The notes: a model not told the origin generated them from the letters alone. DNA of 64,000 nt from Microbacterium rhizosphaerae (GCF_034120055.1 NZ_CP139368.1:3410001-3474000); one strand, 5' to 3'; counted from the stretch's first letter, positions 8,266-16,735 are shown. Numbers and translations are program-made.

Positions 8266-9264
8266 TCAGGCGCGCCCGACGGACGCGGGACCGGGAACGC
8301 GCCCGACGATGCCCGCGACGACGGTCGCCGCATCCGTCCCCGCCGCCCACGCGGCCGGCGTGAGGGTGAGCCGGTGTGCGAGAGCCGGCACCGCGACCCG
8401 CTTCACATCCTCGGGAGTCACGTAGTCGCGCCCCTCGATCACCGCGAGCGCCCGCGCGACGAGCATCAGCGACTGGGACCCGCGCGGCGACGCCCCGACC
8501 TCGACGGACCGGTCGGCTCGCGTGGCCGACGCGAGGTCCACGCAGTACCGCATGATGTCGGGATCGACATGGAGCCGCTCGACGCCCGCCTGCATCGCCA
8601 GCATGTCATCGGCCGAGACGACCTGCGGCACCTCGGTCGCCTCCATGCGACGCGCGACGCGGTTCGCAAGGATCCGCTCCTCACCCTCGCGGTCGGGATA
8701 CCCGACCGCGAGCCGCACCAGGAACCGGTCGAGCTGCGCCTCGGGCAGAGCGTATGTGCCCTCGTACTCGATGGGGTTCGCCGTCGCGATCACATGGAAC
8801 GGCCGCGGCAGCGGATAGCTCGAGCCCTCCACCGTCACCTGGCCCTCGGCCATCGCCTCGAGCAGCGCGGACTGCGTCTTCGGAGCCGTGCGGTTGAGCT
8901 CGTCCGCGAGCAGCAGGCCCGTGAAGACCGGCCCCTGTCGGAAGACGAACTCCCCCGTACCCGGCGCGTACACGAACGACCCGGTGATGTCGGACGGCAG
9001 CAGGTCGGGCGTGCACTGCAGCCGCCGGAACGGCAGGCCCATCGCAGCGGCGAGAGAACGGGCGGCGAGGGTCTTGCCGAGTCCCGGCACATCCTCGAAC
9101 AGCACGTGACCGCCGGCGAGGATCGCCGCCAGCGCGATGCGCAGCGGCTCCTGCTGCCCCACGACGACGGTGCCGACCGCGGACAGGATGTCGTGCGCCG
9201 AGCGGGAGACGCCGGCCGCGTCGAGCGCATCGACGGAGGTGTGGGCGGATGCGGGGTCGGTCAC
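8266..9264 (-). CDS. moxR: MoxR family AAA+ ATPase
   Basis: A 332-residue AAA+ ATPase of the MoxR family. Walker A is EDVPGLGKT (57-65) and Walker B is LLLADELN (117-124). ATANPIEYEGTYALPEAQLDRF carries sensor 1 and the arginine-finger region, and the C-terminal lid follows. MoxR proteins remodel vWA- or DUF58-containing clients. The start is the GTG at 9264, which overlaps the upstream stop codon as GTGA. This overlap is why a much longer upstream open frame is not used. It is the central gene of a six-gene operon running from 11090 to 6278. Confidence 0.93.
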   Translation of the reverse strand: MTDPASAHTSVDALDAAGVSRSAHDILSAVGTVVVGQQEPLRIALAAILAGGHVLFEDVPGLGKTLAARSLAAAMGLPFRRLQCTPDLLPSDITGSFVYAPGTGEFVFRQGPVFTGLLLADELNRTAPKTQSALLEAMAEGQVTVEGSSYPLPRPFHVIATANPIEYEGTYALPEAQLDRFLVRLAVGYPDREGEERILANRVARRMEATEVPQVVSADDMLAMQAGVERLHVDPDIMRYCVDLASATRADRSVEVGASPRGSQSLMLVARALAVIEGRDYVTPEDVKRVAVPALAHRLTLTPAAWAAGTDAATVVAGIVGRVPGPASVGRA

Positions 9265-9791
9265 GGAGTGTGTCGTCCTTCCTGGATGGTGGCGGCGGGT
9301 CGGCCGGGAGCGATCGCGTCCAGTGCATCGAGGCAGTGCTCGATCGCGCTGAGCGGTGGACGCGGGCCACCGCTGCGCATCAGCAGCGCGTAGGCGCTCT
9401 CGCCGATGAGCGCCTCGATCCGCTCCCGGTGCGCCGGGTCGTCGAGATCGAGACCATGGCGCGTGAGCCGCCGCCGGGCGAACAGGCGGACGCGCTTCTC
9501 CCCCGGCTCGCTCACCTGGCCGTCGCGGTCGCGCAGCGCCCAGGAGAGCTGCGCGGCATCCGACCGCACCCCCGGACGCGGTCCGGGCCGGAGGCGGTAG
9601 GCCGGCGGAGCCGTCGACCCCGCATAGCCTCCCCAAGCGATCCCGGCGGCCACGACGGTGACCGCGAACGCGAGCGTCGAGGCGACCGAGATACCGACGA
9701 ACCAGAGGAACAAGCCGGCCGGCACGGCGATCGCGAGCGCACCCACGACGGGTCCGAGCGGGATGGCGCGCGCGCGCGGCGGCCGGCTCAC
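9261..9791 (-). CDS. two-TM membrane protein of MoxR operon, unknown function
   Basis: A 176-residue protein that I cannot place in a named family. Two adjacent hydrophobic segments (about residues 11-50: GPVVGALAIAVPAGLFLWF and TLAFAVTVVAAGIAW) are followed by a charged cytoplasmic domain of about 120 residues. The start GTG overlaps the stop codon of the DUF4129 gene (GTGA), and its own stop overlaps the moxR start in the same way. This tight double coupling implies a stoichiometric role with MoxR and the DUF4129 protein. Confidence 0.78.
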   Translation of the reverse strand: MSRPPRARAIPLGPVVGALAIAVPAGLFLWFVGISVASTLAFAVTVVAAGIAWGGYAGSTAPPAYRLRPGPRPGVRSDAAQLSWALRDRDGQVSEPGEKRVRLFARRRLTRHGLDLDDPAHRERIEALIGESAYALLMRSGGPRPPLSAIEHCLDALDAIAPGRPAATIQEGRHTP

Positions 9792-10510
9792 TGCGGCACC
9801 GCCTCCGGCCGGGAGGCGCCGTCGTTCCACGACTGCTGGAGCGCGAGCAGGCACCGCCGTGCGGTGGAGACCGCCGCCGCATCCGCCGGTCGCCCGCTGA
9901 AGCGCACGTCCTCGTACACGTGCACGAGCTCTTCCGCCGCCTGCCGGTCGGCGTCGAAGCGGGCGATGATCCGGACGGCGTACTCCGTCGGCGTCTCCGA
10001 CGGACGGCGGGCGGCGCCGGCGGCGACCGCGGCATCCTCGAAGCCGAGCCACGCCTGCACGACGGCATCCGACGGATCTCGCTGCTCGTCGAGGGCGGCG
10101 AGGGCACGCGCGATCCCGCGTCGTACGACGGGAGCATGGATGATGCCGCCGTCCGGCGCGGGAAGGGCGGCGTCGTGCAGCGTGGGCACACCGGTCATGC
10201 GCCGGCCCTCGAGCCGCAATCTGATGCGCATGAGCGCCCGCAACAGCAGAATCAGCAGCGCCAGAGTGCCCAGCACGATGAGCGCGTTCTGGATGAGCTG
10301 CACGAGGTTCATCGTGTCGTCGGGCCGGCCGCCCGGCGTCTGCACCGGCTCCGGCGTGCGGGTGATCCGCGGCGCGGCGGGCTCACCGCTCCACCGCGGC
10401 TTCTCGATGAAGATCGGACCGGCCAGGAGCACGCCGACGACGGCGCCGACGGCGAGGATCACGACCGCGACGACCAGTCCCCTCGAACGCGGATGGCCCA
10501 TGCCGTTCAC
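9788..10510 (-). CDS. DUF4129 domain-containing membrane protein
   Basis: A 240-residue protein with a transmembrane segment near residue 15, a proline-rich extracytoplasmic stretch, a second transmembrane segment (IQNALIVLGTLALLILLLRAL) and a cytoplasmic C-terminal domain. PTEYAVRIIARF and LVHVYEDVRFSG there match the DUF4129 pattern seen at the end of transglutaminase-like proteins in MoxR/DUF58 operons. The GTG at 10510 is chosen because AGGA lies 6 nt upstream. An ATG three codons later is the alternative. No transglutaminase core is encoded beside it. Confidence 0.82.
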   Translation of the reverse strand: MNGMGHPRSRGLVVAVVILAVGAVVGVLLAGPIFIEKPRWSGEPAAPRITRTPEPVQTPGGRPDDTMNLVQLIQNALIVLGTLALLILLLRALMRIRLRLEGRRMTGVPTLHDAALPAPDGGIIHAPVVRRGIARALAALDEQRDPSDAVVQAWLGFEDAAVAAGAARRPSETPTEYAVRIIARFDADRQAAEELVHVYEDVRFSGRPADAAAVSTARRCLLALQQSWNDGASRPEAVPQ

Positions 10511-10550
10511 GCTACGTCCTGCACGGTGGCGTGGGCCAGAGGGGGCGCGC

Positions 10551-11090
10551 TCAGAGGCCGAGTGCCACCAGGCGGTCGAGCCACACGTCTCCCGTGGCGG
10601 TGTCGAACGGCGGCAGCTCCGCGCGCACCCGGTTCTCCAGGTCGACCGCGAGCGTCTCGAGGTGCTCGACGACGTCCGCAGGATACGCATAGCGGACGCG
10701 ATGTTCGGCCCACTCGTCGCGGTCGTCGATCCAGATGCCGCGGCCGTCGTCCGCGCGCACGACGTCGAGGTCCATGTCGATGGCCTCGGGGACGCCGGCA
10801 TCCGTCCACCGCAGATCCCACGCGAGGTCGATGTAGAACCGGACCTTTCGCGGATGATCGCGGTTCATCGTCGCCGCGTAGTCCCCGCTCGGCGGCAGCA
10901 GGGTGACGTTCGGACCCGCCGCGGTGAACGAGGCGCCCGGACGCCTGCTCCCCCAGCCGACGGGCTGGCCGACCCAGTCGCCCCACTGGTCGCTGCCGAG
11001 GTAGACGACGTCGTTGATCCAGTGCGGCGAGCCGTCCCACTTGCGCCACCGGAAGGCGAGCGGGGTTCCGGGATCGGGGCGGGCACTCAC
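10551..11090 (-). CDS. DUF402 domain-containing protein
   Basis: A 179-residue soluble protein with the DUF402 core: VRFYIDLAWDLRW, then AIDMDLDVVRADDGRGIWIDDRDEW, then a helical tail. Characterised DUF402 proteins include nucleotide diphosphatases/phosphatases, and the acidic cluster fits metal binding, but the substrate here is unknown. The start GTG at 11090 is preceded by TAGACT and a 7-nt spacer, suggesting a leaderless transcript. It appears to be the first gene of the operon that continues 40 nt downstream with DUF4129, MoxR and DUF58. Confidence 0.85.
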   Translation of the reverse strand: MSARPDPGTPLAFRWRKWDGSPHWINDVVYLGSDQWGDWVGQPVGWGSRRPGASFTAAGPNVTLLPPSGDYAATMNRDHPRKVRFYIDLAWDLRWTDAGVPEAIDMDLDVVRADDGRGIWIDDRDEWAEHRVRYAYPADVVEHLETLAVDLENRVRAELPPFDTATGDVWLDRLVALGL

Positions 11091-11132
11091 GATCGCCAGT
11101 CTAGGTTCGGGCGCGAGTCTAGGCTGGAGGTC
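11091..11132. promoter_or_regulatory. overlapping divergent leaderless promoters (DUF402 / menF)
   Basis: Only 42 bp separate two divergent GTG starts. On the minus strand TAGACT (11098-11103) lies 7 nt before the DUF402 start. On the plus strand TAGGCT (11120-11125) lies 7 nt before the menF start. A -35 element for menF would fall on the DUF402 -10 box, so the two polymerases should exclude each other. Confidence 0.6.
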
Positions 11133-12404
11133 GTGCAACATCTGGTGGTCGAGACCCGCGAGATCGCCCCCGTCGAAGACCTCCTCGAGTTCACCGACCC
11201 CGCCGCCCCGCTCGCCTGGCTCCGTCGCTCGGACGGCTTCGTCGGGTCGGGACCGGTCGTGTGGCGAATGGATGCCGGCGGCCCCGGCCCGAGCGGACAC
11301 GGCGGACGTCTGGAGACCCTCTCGGCGGCGTGGTCCGAGCTGGTGGCTGCCGCATCCGTCGACGATCAGGTGCAGCTTCCCGGAACCGGGCTCGTGGCCT
11401 TCGGCGCCTTCGCGTTCGACGAGGGTTCCACCATGCCGTCGTCGCTGATCGTCCCGTCGCTCATCGTCGGACGGCACGCCGGTCGCGGCTGGGTGACGCG
11501 CATCTCGATCGGCGAACCCGCGGGCGAGCCGCATCCCGTCCCCTACGGGCCGTACTGGGCGGGGACGCTCGGTCCCGGTGCACTCGGCCCCGAGGGGTAT
11601 CAGTCGGCGGTGCGGCAGGGACTGGACGCGATCGCGGCGGGCGAGGTCGGCAAGGTCGTGCTGGCGCGCGAGCTCGTCGGCAGCGTCCCTGCGGGCGCCG
11701 ACCTGCGCAGGCTCGCGCGCGCCCTCTCGAGCGGCTACCCCGACACGTGGACGTATGCGGTCGACGGCATCATCGGCGCGAGCCCCGAAACCCTTGTGAC
11801 GGTCTCGGGCGGCACCGTGACGGCGAGGGTGCTGGCCGGCACGACTCCGCGGGGGGCGGATGCGGACGCGGACGTCGTCGCCTCCTTCGCCCTCGCCACC
11901 TCCGCGAAGGACCTCGACGAGCACGAGTACGCCGTGCAAAGCGTGCTCGCCGCCCTGCGTCCGCACACCACGGCGCTCGCCGCCAGCGAGCAGCCGTTCA
12001 CCCTCAAGCTGCCGAACGTGTGGCACCTGGCCACCGACCTCGAAGGAGACCTCGCGGACGGCTCGAGCGCGCTCGAGCTCGTGCGGGCGCTGCATCCCAC
12101 GGCTGCCGTCGCGGGATCCCCGACGGCTGCCGCGATCGCCGCCATCCGCCGCATCGAGCCGTTCGACCGCGGGCGCTACGCCGGTCCGGTCGGCTGGATC
12201 GATGCGCACGGCGACGGCGAATGGGCGATCGCCCTGCGCTGCGCGCAGTTCCCGGGGCCGATGCCGCGCCGGCACGCGGAGTACATCGCCGGGCAGCGAG
12301 TCGTCGCCCACGCCGGTGCGGGGATCGTCGCCGGCAGCGATCCCGAGTCGGAGCTCGTGGAGACGCGGGTGAAGTTCCGGCCGATCGTGGACGCTCTGGC
12401 CTGA
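11133..12404 (+). CDS. menF: isochorismate synthase
   Basis: A 423-residue chorismate-binding enzyme that converts chorismate to isochorismate, the first step of menaquinone synthesis. Family motifs include GEVGKVVLARE, SPETLVTV, LAGTTPRG, SAKDLDEHEYAV, LHPTAAVAGSPT, the DRGRYAGPVGW stretch and the C-terminal AHAGAGIVAGSDPESELVET with the Mg2+-binding glutamates. The menaquinone genes around it argue against a siderophore role. The frame is open far upstream. The GTG at 11133 is chosen because TAGGCT lies 7 nt upstream and DUF402 occupies the opposite strand immediately before. A GTG four codons later is the alternative. Confidence 0.92.
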   Translation: MQHLVVETREIAPVEDLLEFTDPAAPLAWLRRSDGFVGSGPVVWRMDAGGPGPSGHGGRLETLSAAWSELVAAASVDDQVQLPGTGLVAFGAFAFDEGSTMPSSLIVPSLIVGRHAGRGWVTRISIGEPAGEPHPVPYGPYWAGTLGPGALGPEGYQSAVRQGLDAIAAGEVGKVVLARELVGSVPAGADLRRLARALSSGYPDTWTYAVDGIIGASPETLVTVSGGTVTARVLAGTTPRGADADADVVASFALATSAKDLDEHEYAVQSVLAALRPHTTALAASEQPFTLKLPNVWHLATDLEGDLADGSSALELVRALHPTAAVAGSPTAAAIAAIRRIEPFDRGRYAGPVGWIDAHGDGEWAIALRCAQFPGPMPRRHAEYIAGQRVVAHAGAGIVAGSDPESELVETRVKFRPIVDALA

Positions 12405-12438
12405 GCGCCCCGGCGCCGGGCCCGCCGCCTGGACCGGT

Positions 12439-13749
12439 TCAGACGGTGCGCCGCCCGCGCGACAGCTCGATCGCGAGGTACACCGCGAGCCCCACGACCA
12501 GACCGGTCACGGCATCGGAGAGCACGGGCACGAACAGGTGTGTCAGGAGCGCCACACCCGCGCCCGCCGCCCACGCGACGAAGGCGCTCGGGCGCACCCG
12601 GGCCTCGGCACGGCCGGCGTTCCGCTTGCGGAGGATGACCTGGTCCGCGATCAGCACGGCGCCGAGCGGCGGCACGAGCACACCGAGGAGCACGAGCCAG
12701 TTGACGAACAGGCTCCAGGCGCCGAGCAGCGCGACGACGACGCCGATGACCCCGAGGATGAGGGTCAGGATGCGCATCTTCGACCCGACGAGGTGCGACC
12801 AGCCCAGAGCCCCGTTGTAGAGGCAGTGCGTGCACACCGAGCCGAGGTTCACGACGACGAACACGAGCACCAGCATGTCGAGCAGCGGGTTGCCCGGGCC
12901 GGTGAGGATCGGCGTGAAGTCGCCGCCCGCGGTGCCGGCGTTCGCGATCGCGCCGGCCGCGACGAGCACGCCGCCGGTGAGCTGGGCGATGAGGCTCGCG
13001 ACCGGGAAGGCCGTCGAGGTCGCGACGACGGCCTGCCTGCCGTTCTTCGACCAGCGCGTGAAGTCCGCGGTCATCGTGCCCGAGTCGGCGAAGGTGGCCA
13101 TGATCACGGTGACGGCGACGCCGAAGGTCATCGCACCGCCGCCGACGCCCTGATAGTCCGCGATGGCGCCGAGGTCGGTCGTCTGCGCCGCGACGGCGAT
13201 CGCCGCGATCGCGGCGACGAGGAACAGCGGCGCGGCGATGGCGCCGATCCACGACAGCGCCGTGATGCCGAGGTAGGTGAGGCCGATGAACAGGACACCG
13301 GCGATCGCGACGATGATCGTCTCGTTCCAGCCGAACGCCTTGTGGAGGCTCGCGCCGGTCGCGCCGGTGTTGAACGCGAACCAGCCGACGACGACCGTGG
13401 AGAGGAAACCCGAGGCGATCGCGTACCCACGGGTGCCGAACGTCTCGGTGGCCTGGAGGGCGAAGCTCTTGCCGGTCTCGCCCGCGCGATAGCTGAGCAG
13501 CCCGACATAGACGAACATGATCAGGTTCGCGACGACGATCGCCGCGAGGCCCTGCCAGAAGCCGAGCATGGCGACGACGAGTCCGCCCGGGACGGCGTTC
13601 GTCAGGATCATCGGGAAGCCGAACCAGACCGCGGAGACGGTCAGGAGCGACTTGCGATGGGTCAGCGGGACGGGTGTGTGCTCGAACTCGGACTCGAGCT
13701 CGCGCCCGGTGTCGGTCTCGGCTGCTACGGCGGTGGGTTCGGAGGCCAT
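12439..13749 (-). CDS. NCS1-type purine/cytosine permease
   Basis: A 436-residue integral membrane protein with about twelve hydrophobic segments, of the cytosine/purine permease (CodB-like) branch of NCS1 transporters. SVWFGFPMILTNAVPGG-like sequence in the first helix and TFADSGTMTADFTRWSKNGRQ in the middle match the substrate and cation region of the family. It should import a nucleobase or related ring compound by cation symport. The ATG at 13749 has AAGGA 6 nt upstream, which sets the start against a longer open frame. A GntR regulator gene lies directly upstream on the same strand, and possible operators lie between the two. Confidence 0.87.
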   Translation of the reverse strand: MASEPTAVAAETDTGRELESEFEHTPVPLTHRKSLLTVSAVWFGFPMILTNAVPGGLVVAMLGFWQGLAAIVVANLIMFVYVGLLSYRAGETGKSFALQATETFGTRGYAIASGFLSTVVVGWFAFNTGATGASLHKAFGWNETIIVAIAGVLFIGLTYLGITALSWIGAIAAPLFLVAAIAAIAVAAQTTDLGAIADYQGVGGGAMTFGVAVTVIMATFADSGTMTADFTRWSKNGRQAVVATSTAFPVASLIAQLTGGVLVAAGAIANAGTAGGDFTPILTGPGNPLLDMLVLVFVVVNLGSVCTHCLYNGALGWSHLVGSKMRILTLILGVIGVVVALLGAWSLFVNWLVLLGVLVPPLGAVLIADQVILRKRNAGRAEARVRPSAFVAWAAGAGVALLTHLFVPVLSDAVTGLVVGLAVYLAIELSRGRRTV

Positions 13750-13824
13750 GTGTCGTCCTTGGTGCGCGACGGGGCGGTGCACGGATCGGCTCGGTGCCGC
13801 CGCGCGCACGACGGTCGCCATCTC

Positions 13825-13857
13825 GAATGGTATTCCATTCTCCGAGATTGGTATACC
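13825..13857. promoter_or_regulatory. putative GntR operators upstream of the permease
   Basis: The 160-bp gap between the GntR stop codon and the permease start carries the inverted repeat GAATGG-TATT-CCATTC (13825-13840) and, 9 bp later, GGTATACC (13850-13857). The octamer, in the nonamer TGGTATACC, recurs upstream of the GntR gene at 14635-14643. FCD-type GntR repressors typically bind short palindromes of this kind. Binding is inferred, not shown. Confidence 0.5.
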
Positions 13858-13909
13858 TCGGTGTGATGAGGGGCACCGAGGGCGCGTCAGCGAGGGATGC
13901 GACGCAGGA

Positions 13910-14584
13910 TCAGCGGGCTGCGGCGTCGCCCAGCGTCCGGTCCTCGTCGCGCCACGTGGGGTCGTCGAGGTACCGGATGTTGCCCATGTGGGCGAGGATG
14001 AGCGTGCTGGCACGAGCGACGTCGCGCTGGGCGATCGCGTCGTACAGTGCCTCGTGCTCCGCCGCGACCTGCTCGATGTTCTCGTGCTGCACGAGCAGCC
14101 ACCGGATGCGGCTGCGCAGCAGCCCGTCGATCTCGAACAGCAGGTCGTTGCCGGCGATCGCGGTGACGGTCTCATGGAAGTCGGCGGCGGCCCGACGAGC
14201 CTTCGGCGCGTCGCCGGCGCGAGCCGCGGCGAGCTCCGTGTCCAGCACGCCGCGCAGGCGCTCGAGGCCCTCGCGGGTGCGGCGATTCGCGGCGAGACGG
14301 AAGGTCAGCACCTCGAGCGCGGAGCGCACCTCGTTGAGGTCGGCGACGTCGGCGGGCGTGAACTCGCGCACGGTCGCCCACGTGCGAGGCCGCGGCGTCA
14401 CGAGCCCCTCGGCGACGAGCGTCTTCAGCGCGTCGCGAACCGGGACCCGGCTGACGCCCAGATCCGCCGCGAGATCCCGCTCGACGAGGCGACTGCCCGG
14501 CTTGCGCACACCGTCGAGGATCTCGTCGCGGATGACGCGGGTGGCGCGTTCCACTTCGGATTCGTACTCGACCTCTGACGTCAC
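13910..14584 (-). CDS. GntR family (FCD domain) transcriptional regulator
   Basis: A 224-residue regulator. The winged helix spans about residues 8-75, with the recognition motif RDLAADLGVSRVPVRDALKTL, and is followed by an all-helical FCD ligand domain. FCD metal-ligand candidates are His residues in DFHETV, EHEALYDAI and LAHMGN. It probably controls the downstream permease in response to that permease's substrate or a catabolite. The GTG start is chosen because the winged helix begins soon after. GAGAAT lies 6 nt upstream, a variant of the leaderless -10 pattern, and no Shine-Dalgarno is evident. Confidence 0.9.
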   Translation of the reverse strand: MTSEVEYESEVERATRVIRDEILDGVRKPGSRLVERDLAADLGVSRVPVRDALKTLVAEGLVTPRPRTWATVREFTPADVADLNEVRSALEVLTFRLAANRRTREGLERLRGVLDTELAAARAGDAPKARRAAADFHETVTAIAGNDLLFEIDGLLRSRIRWLLVQHENIEQVAAEHEALYDAIAQRDVARASTLILAHMGNIRYLDDPTWRDEDRTLGDAAAR

Positions 14585-14634
14585 GCGCCCATTCTCGCAC
14601 CCCCATGCAGCGGAATGGGACGCAGTCGAAGGGG

Positions 14635-14662
14635 TGGTATACCGGTCGGACCAAAACGGTCC
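14635..14662. promoter_or_regulatory. putative GntR operator upstream of its own gene
   Basis: TGGTATACC (14635-14643) matches the element in front of the permease. Immediately after it GGACC-AAAAC-GGTCC (14648-14662) is a second small inverted repeat. They lie about 50-80 bp upstream of the GntR start, compatible with autoregulation. Confidence 0.45.
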
Positions 14663-14670
14663 CCGAGCGG

Positions 14671-14850
14671 GTCGAGGGGGCGGGGCCAACGGTGATCGTC
14701 GGTGCGACCCCTCGACAGGCTCGGGGACCTGTCGAGGGGGCGGGGCCAACGGTGATCGTCGGTGCGACCCCTCGACAGGCTCGGGGACCTGTCGAGGGGG
14801 CGGGGCCAACGGTGATCGTCGGTGCGACCCCTCGACGGGCCCGGGGACCT
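14671..14850. repeat. 60-bp tandem repeat, three copies (family B)
   Basis: A 60-bp unit is repeated about three times almost without change, beginning near 14671. Each copy contains CCCCTCGACAGGCTCGGGG followed shortly by GTCGAGGGGGCGGGG, so neighbouring halves can pair as hairpins. The last copy has diverged (GACGGGCCCGG). The array fills most of the 280-bp gap between the GntR gene and the end of the ABC permease gene and may serve as a terminator. There are no spacers of differing sequence, so it is not a CRISPR array. Related copies occur inside metH. Confidence 0.88.
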
Positions 14851-14864
14851 GCCACCGGGGGTCG

Positions 14865-15680
14865 TCAGAGAGCGCGCTGGTAGGTGCGGAGCGAACGGAC
14901 CGCCCACGCGAACGCCAGCACCGCGAGCAGAGCGAGGCCCCCGGCCTGCCACCACCCGGCATCCGGATACGAGCCGTCGAGTCCGCCGCGACCGAGCTCG
15001 ACGGCCCACGTCATCGGATTCCACCTCGAGACGTTCGCCACCCACTCCGGCATGAGCGATGCGGGCATCATCGTCGTGGACAGGAACGTCGCCGGCAGCA
15101 CGATCAGCTGCGACAGGCTGATCAGCGCGATCTGGCTGCGCGAGATGAGCGCGACCGCGGTCGAGCAGCAGCAGAAGATCGTCGCCAGAAGCGTCGCGAC
15201 GCCGAGGGCGACGAGCATCCCTCCCGCGCCGCCCGGGTAGCGCGCCCCGGCCAGCCAGCCGATCCCGAGCACGACGATCGACTGGGCGATGTTGATGACG
15301 AGCTGCTGGATCAGCTGCCCTGTCACGATCGCCGAGCGCGAGATCGGCGACGTGAGGTACTGGTCCATCACGCCGGAGTTGATGTCGTCGATGTAGCCGG
15401 TTCCGGCCCACGCTCCGGAGTAGAGGACCGTCATCATGAGGATGCCGGGCACCAGATAGTCGATGTACCCCGCGCCGCCGAACTGCGGCAGCGCGCCGAG
15501 CGAGTGGAAGACGCTGCCGAACAGCACGATCCAGATGATCGGCTGCACGAGCGACATGACGGGGCCCCACACCTGGCGGAGCACCGCGATGAGCCAGCGG
15601 CGCAGGACCTGCCCCGTCTGGGTGAACCAGCCCGCGGTCGCGGGCCGCGCCGTGCCGATCGGCGCTGCAAGAGTCGTCAT
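14865..15680 (-). CDS. ABC-2 type transporter permease (DrrB-like)
   Basis: A 271-residue membrane protein with six hydrophobic segments, of the ABC-2 export permease class. PIIWIVLFGSVFHSLG, YIDYLVPGILMMTVLYSG and NPMTWAVELGR are typical of drug-efflux permeases such as DrrB. The ATG overlaps the ATPase stop codon as ATGA. It ends the PadR operon and should form the exporter with the ATPase. A run of three cysteines (FCCCST) in one helix is unusual for this family. Confidence 0.9.
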   Translation of the reverse strand: MTTLAAPIGTARPATAGWFTQTGQVLRRWLIAVLRQVWGPVMSLVQPIIWIVLFGSVFHSLGALPQFGGAGYIDYLVPGILMMTVLYSGAWAGTGYIDDINSGVMDQYLTSPISRSAIVTGQLIQQLVINIAQSIVVLGIGWLAGARYPGGAGGMLVALGVATLLATIFCCCSTAVALISRSQIALISLSQLIVLPATFLSTTMMPASLMPEWVANVSRWNPMTWAVELGRGGLDGSYPDAGWWQAGGLALLAVLAFAWAVRSLRTYQRAL

Positions 15681-16696
15681 GCTGCCTGTCCTTCCAGGAC
15701 GTCGTCGGCGCCCTGCGCGCCGTCGAAGGTGTGACCGACGAAGTGCAGGTACACATCGTCGAGGGTGGGGTGGGATGCCGAGACCTGCCCGTAGCGGATG
15801 TGCGCGGCATCCAGCGCGGCGATCACGGAGCCGACAGCGGCGGAGGCGTCGTCGGTGCGGGCGGCCAGCACCCCGTCGACGGCGGATGCCTCGATCACGA
15901 CGTCGCGCAGACCCGGGACGTTCGAGACGGCGGCGCGAACGCGGGCCGCGTCGGGCTCGACGAGGCTCACGCGCACCGAGTCGCCGTGCAGCGCGGCCTT
16001 CAGCTCGTCGGGCGTGCCCTGCACGACGGCGCGGCCGCGGTTGACGATCAGCAGCTCGTCGGCGAGACGATCGGCCTCCTCCATGTAGTGCGTCGTGAGG
16101 ATGACCGTCAGGGCCTCCTCCCCCGAGAGCCGCCGGATCTCGGCCCACATCGCCGCCCGCGCCTCCGGGTCGAGCCCGGTCGTGGGCTCGTCGAGGAACA
16201 GGACGCGCGGCCGGTGCACGAGGGCCGCCGCGACATCGAGTCGGCGACGCATCCCGCCCGAGAAGGTGCTCACGAGGCGCTTGGACGCCTCGGCGAGCCC
16301 GAACTCCTGGAGCAGCCGCCTCGCCCGCGCGACCGCGTCGGACGCCCCGATGCCGCGCAGCCGCGCCGCGATCGTGAGGTTCTCCGTCGCGGTCAGCAGC
16401 GGATCGGTGCTCGCACCCTGCGAGACGTAGCCGATCGCCGCGCGGACCGCGCCCGGCTCTCGCAGGACGTCGTGCCCGGCGACCTGGGCCGTGCCGCTCG
16501 TCGGCCGCGAAAGGGTCGTGAGGATCTTCGTGGTGGTGGACTTGCCGGCGCCGTTCGGGCCGAGCAGGCCGAAGACGCGGCCGGCCGGAACGGTGAAGCG
16601 GAGGCCGTCGAGAGCGCGGACGGCGGGCCGGCGGCCGCGGCCCGGATAGACCTTCACGAGGTCTTCGGCCGTGATGGCCGGGGTGTTTTCAGGCAT
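15677..16696 (-). CDS. ABC exporter ATP-binding protein (DrrA-like)
   Basis: A 339-residue nucleotide-binding protein. Walker A is GPNGAGKST (46-54), the Q-loop is YVSQ, the signature is FSGGM (145-149), Walker B is VLFLDEPTTGLD (165-176) and the switch histidine is in TTHYMEEA. The extra 90-residue C-terminal domain ending HPTLDDVYLHFVGH is typical of daunorubicin-type DrrA ATPases. The start at 16696 has AGGA 9 nt upstream, and the longer open frame beyond it does not look like coding sequence. It is the third gene of a PadR-led operon. Confidence 0.93.
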   Translation of the reverse strand: MPENTPAITAEDLVKVYPGRGRRPAVRALDGLRFTVPAGRVFGLLGPNGAGKSTTTKILTTLSRPTSGTAQVAGHDVLREPGAVRAAIGYVSQGASTDPLLTATENLTIAARLRGIGASDAVARARRLLQEFGLAEASKRLVSTFSGGMRRRLDVAAALVHRPRVLFLDEPTTGLDPEARAAMWAEIRRLSGEEALTVILTTHYMEEADRLADELLIVNRGRAVVQGTPDELKAALHGDSVRVSLVEPDAARVRAAVSNVPGLRDVVIEASAVDGVLAARTDDASAAVGSVIAALDAAHIRYGQVSASHPTLDDVYLHFVGHTFDGAQGADDVLEGQAA

Positions 16697-16735
16697 GGCG
16701 AAGCATCCTTTCCTTCGATCGATGTGTTGCGGGGT

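Noticed and set aside
12405..12438. Terminator after menF
   Set aside because: CCCGGCGCCGGG is a palindrome without a clear loop or T tract. It may help termination but cannot be told from general GC richness.
14671..14850. Possible CRISPR array
   Set aside because: The unit is 60 bp repeated head to tail with no variable spacers and no cas genes nearby.
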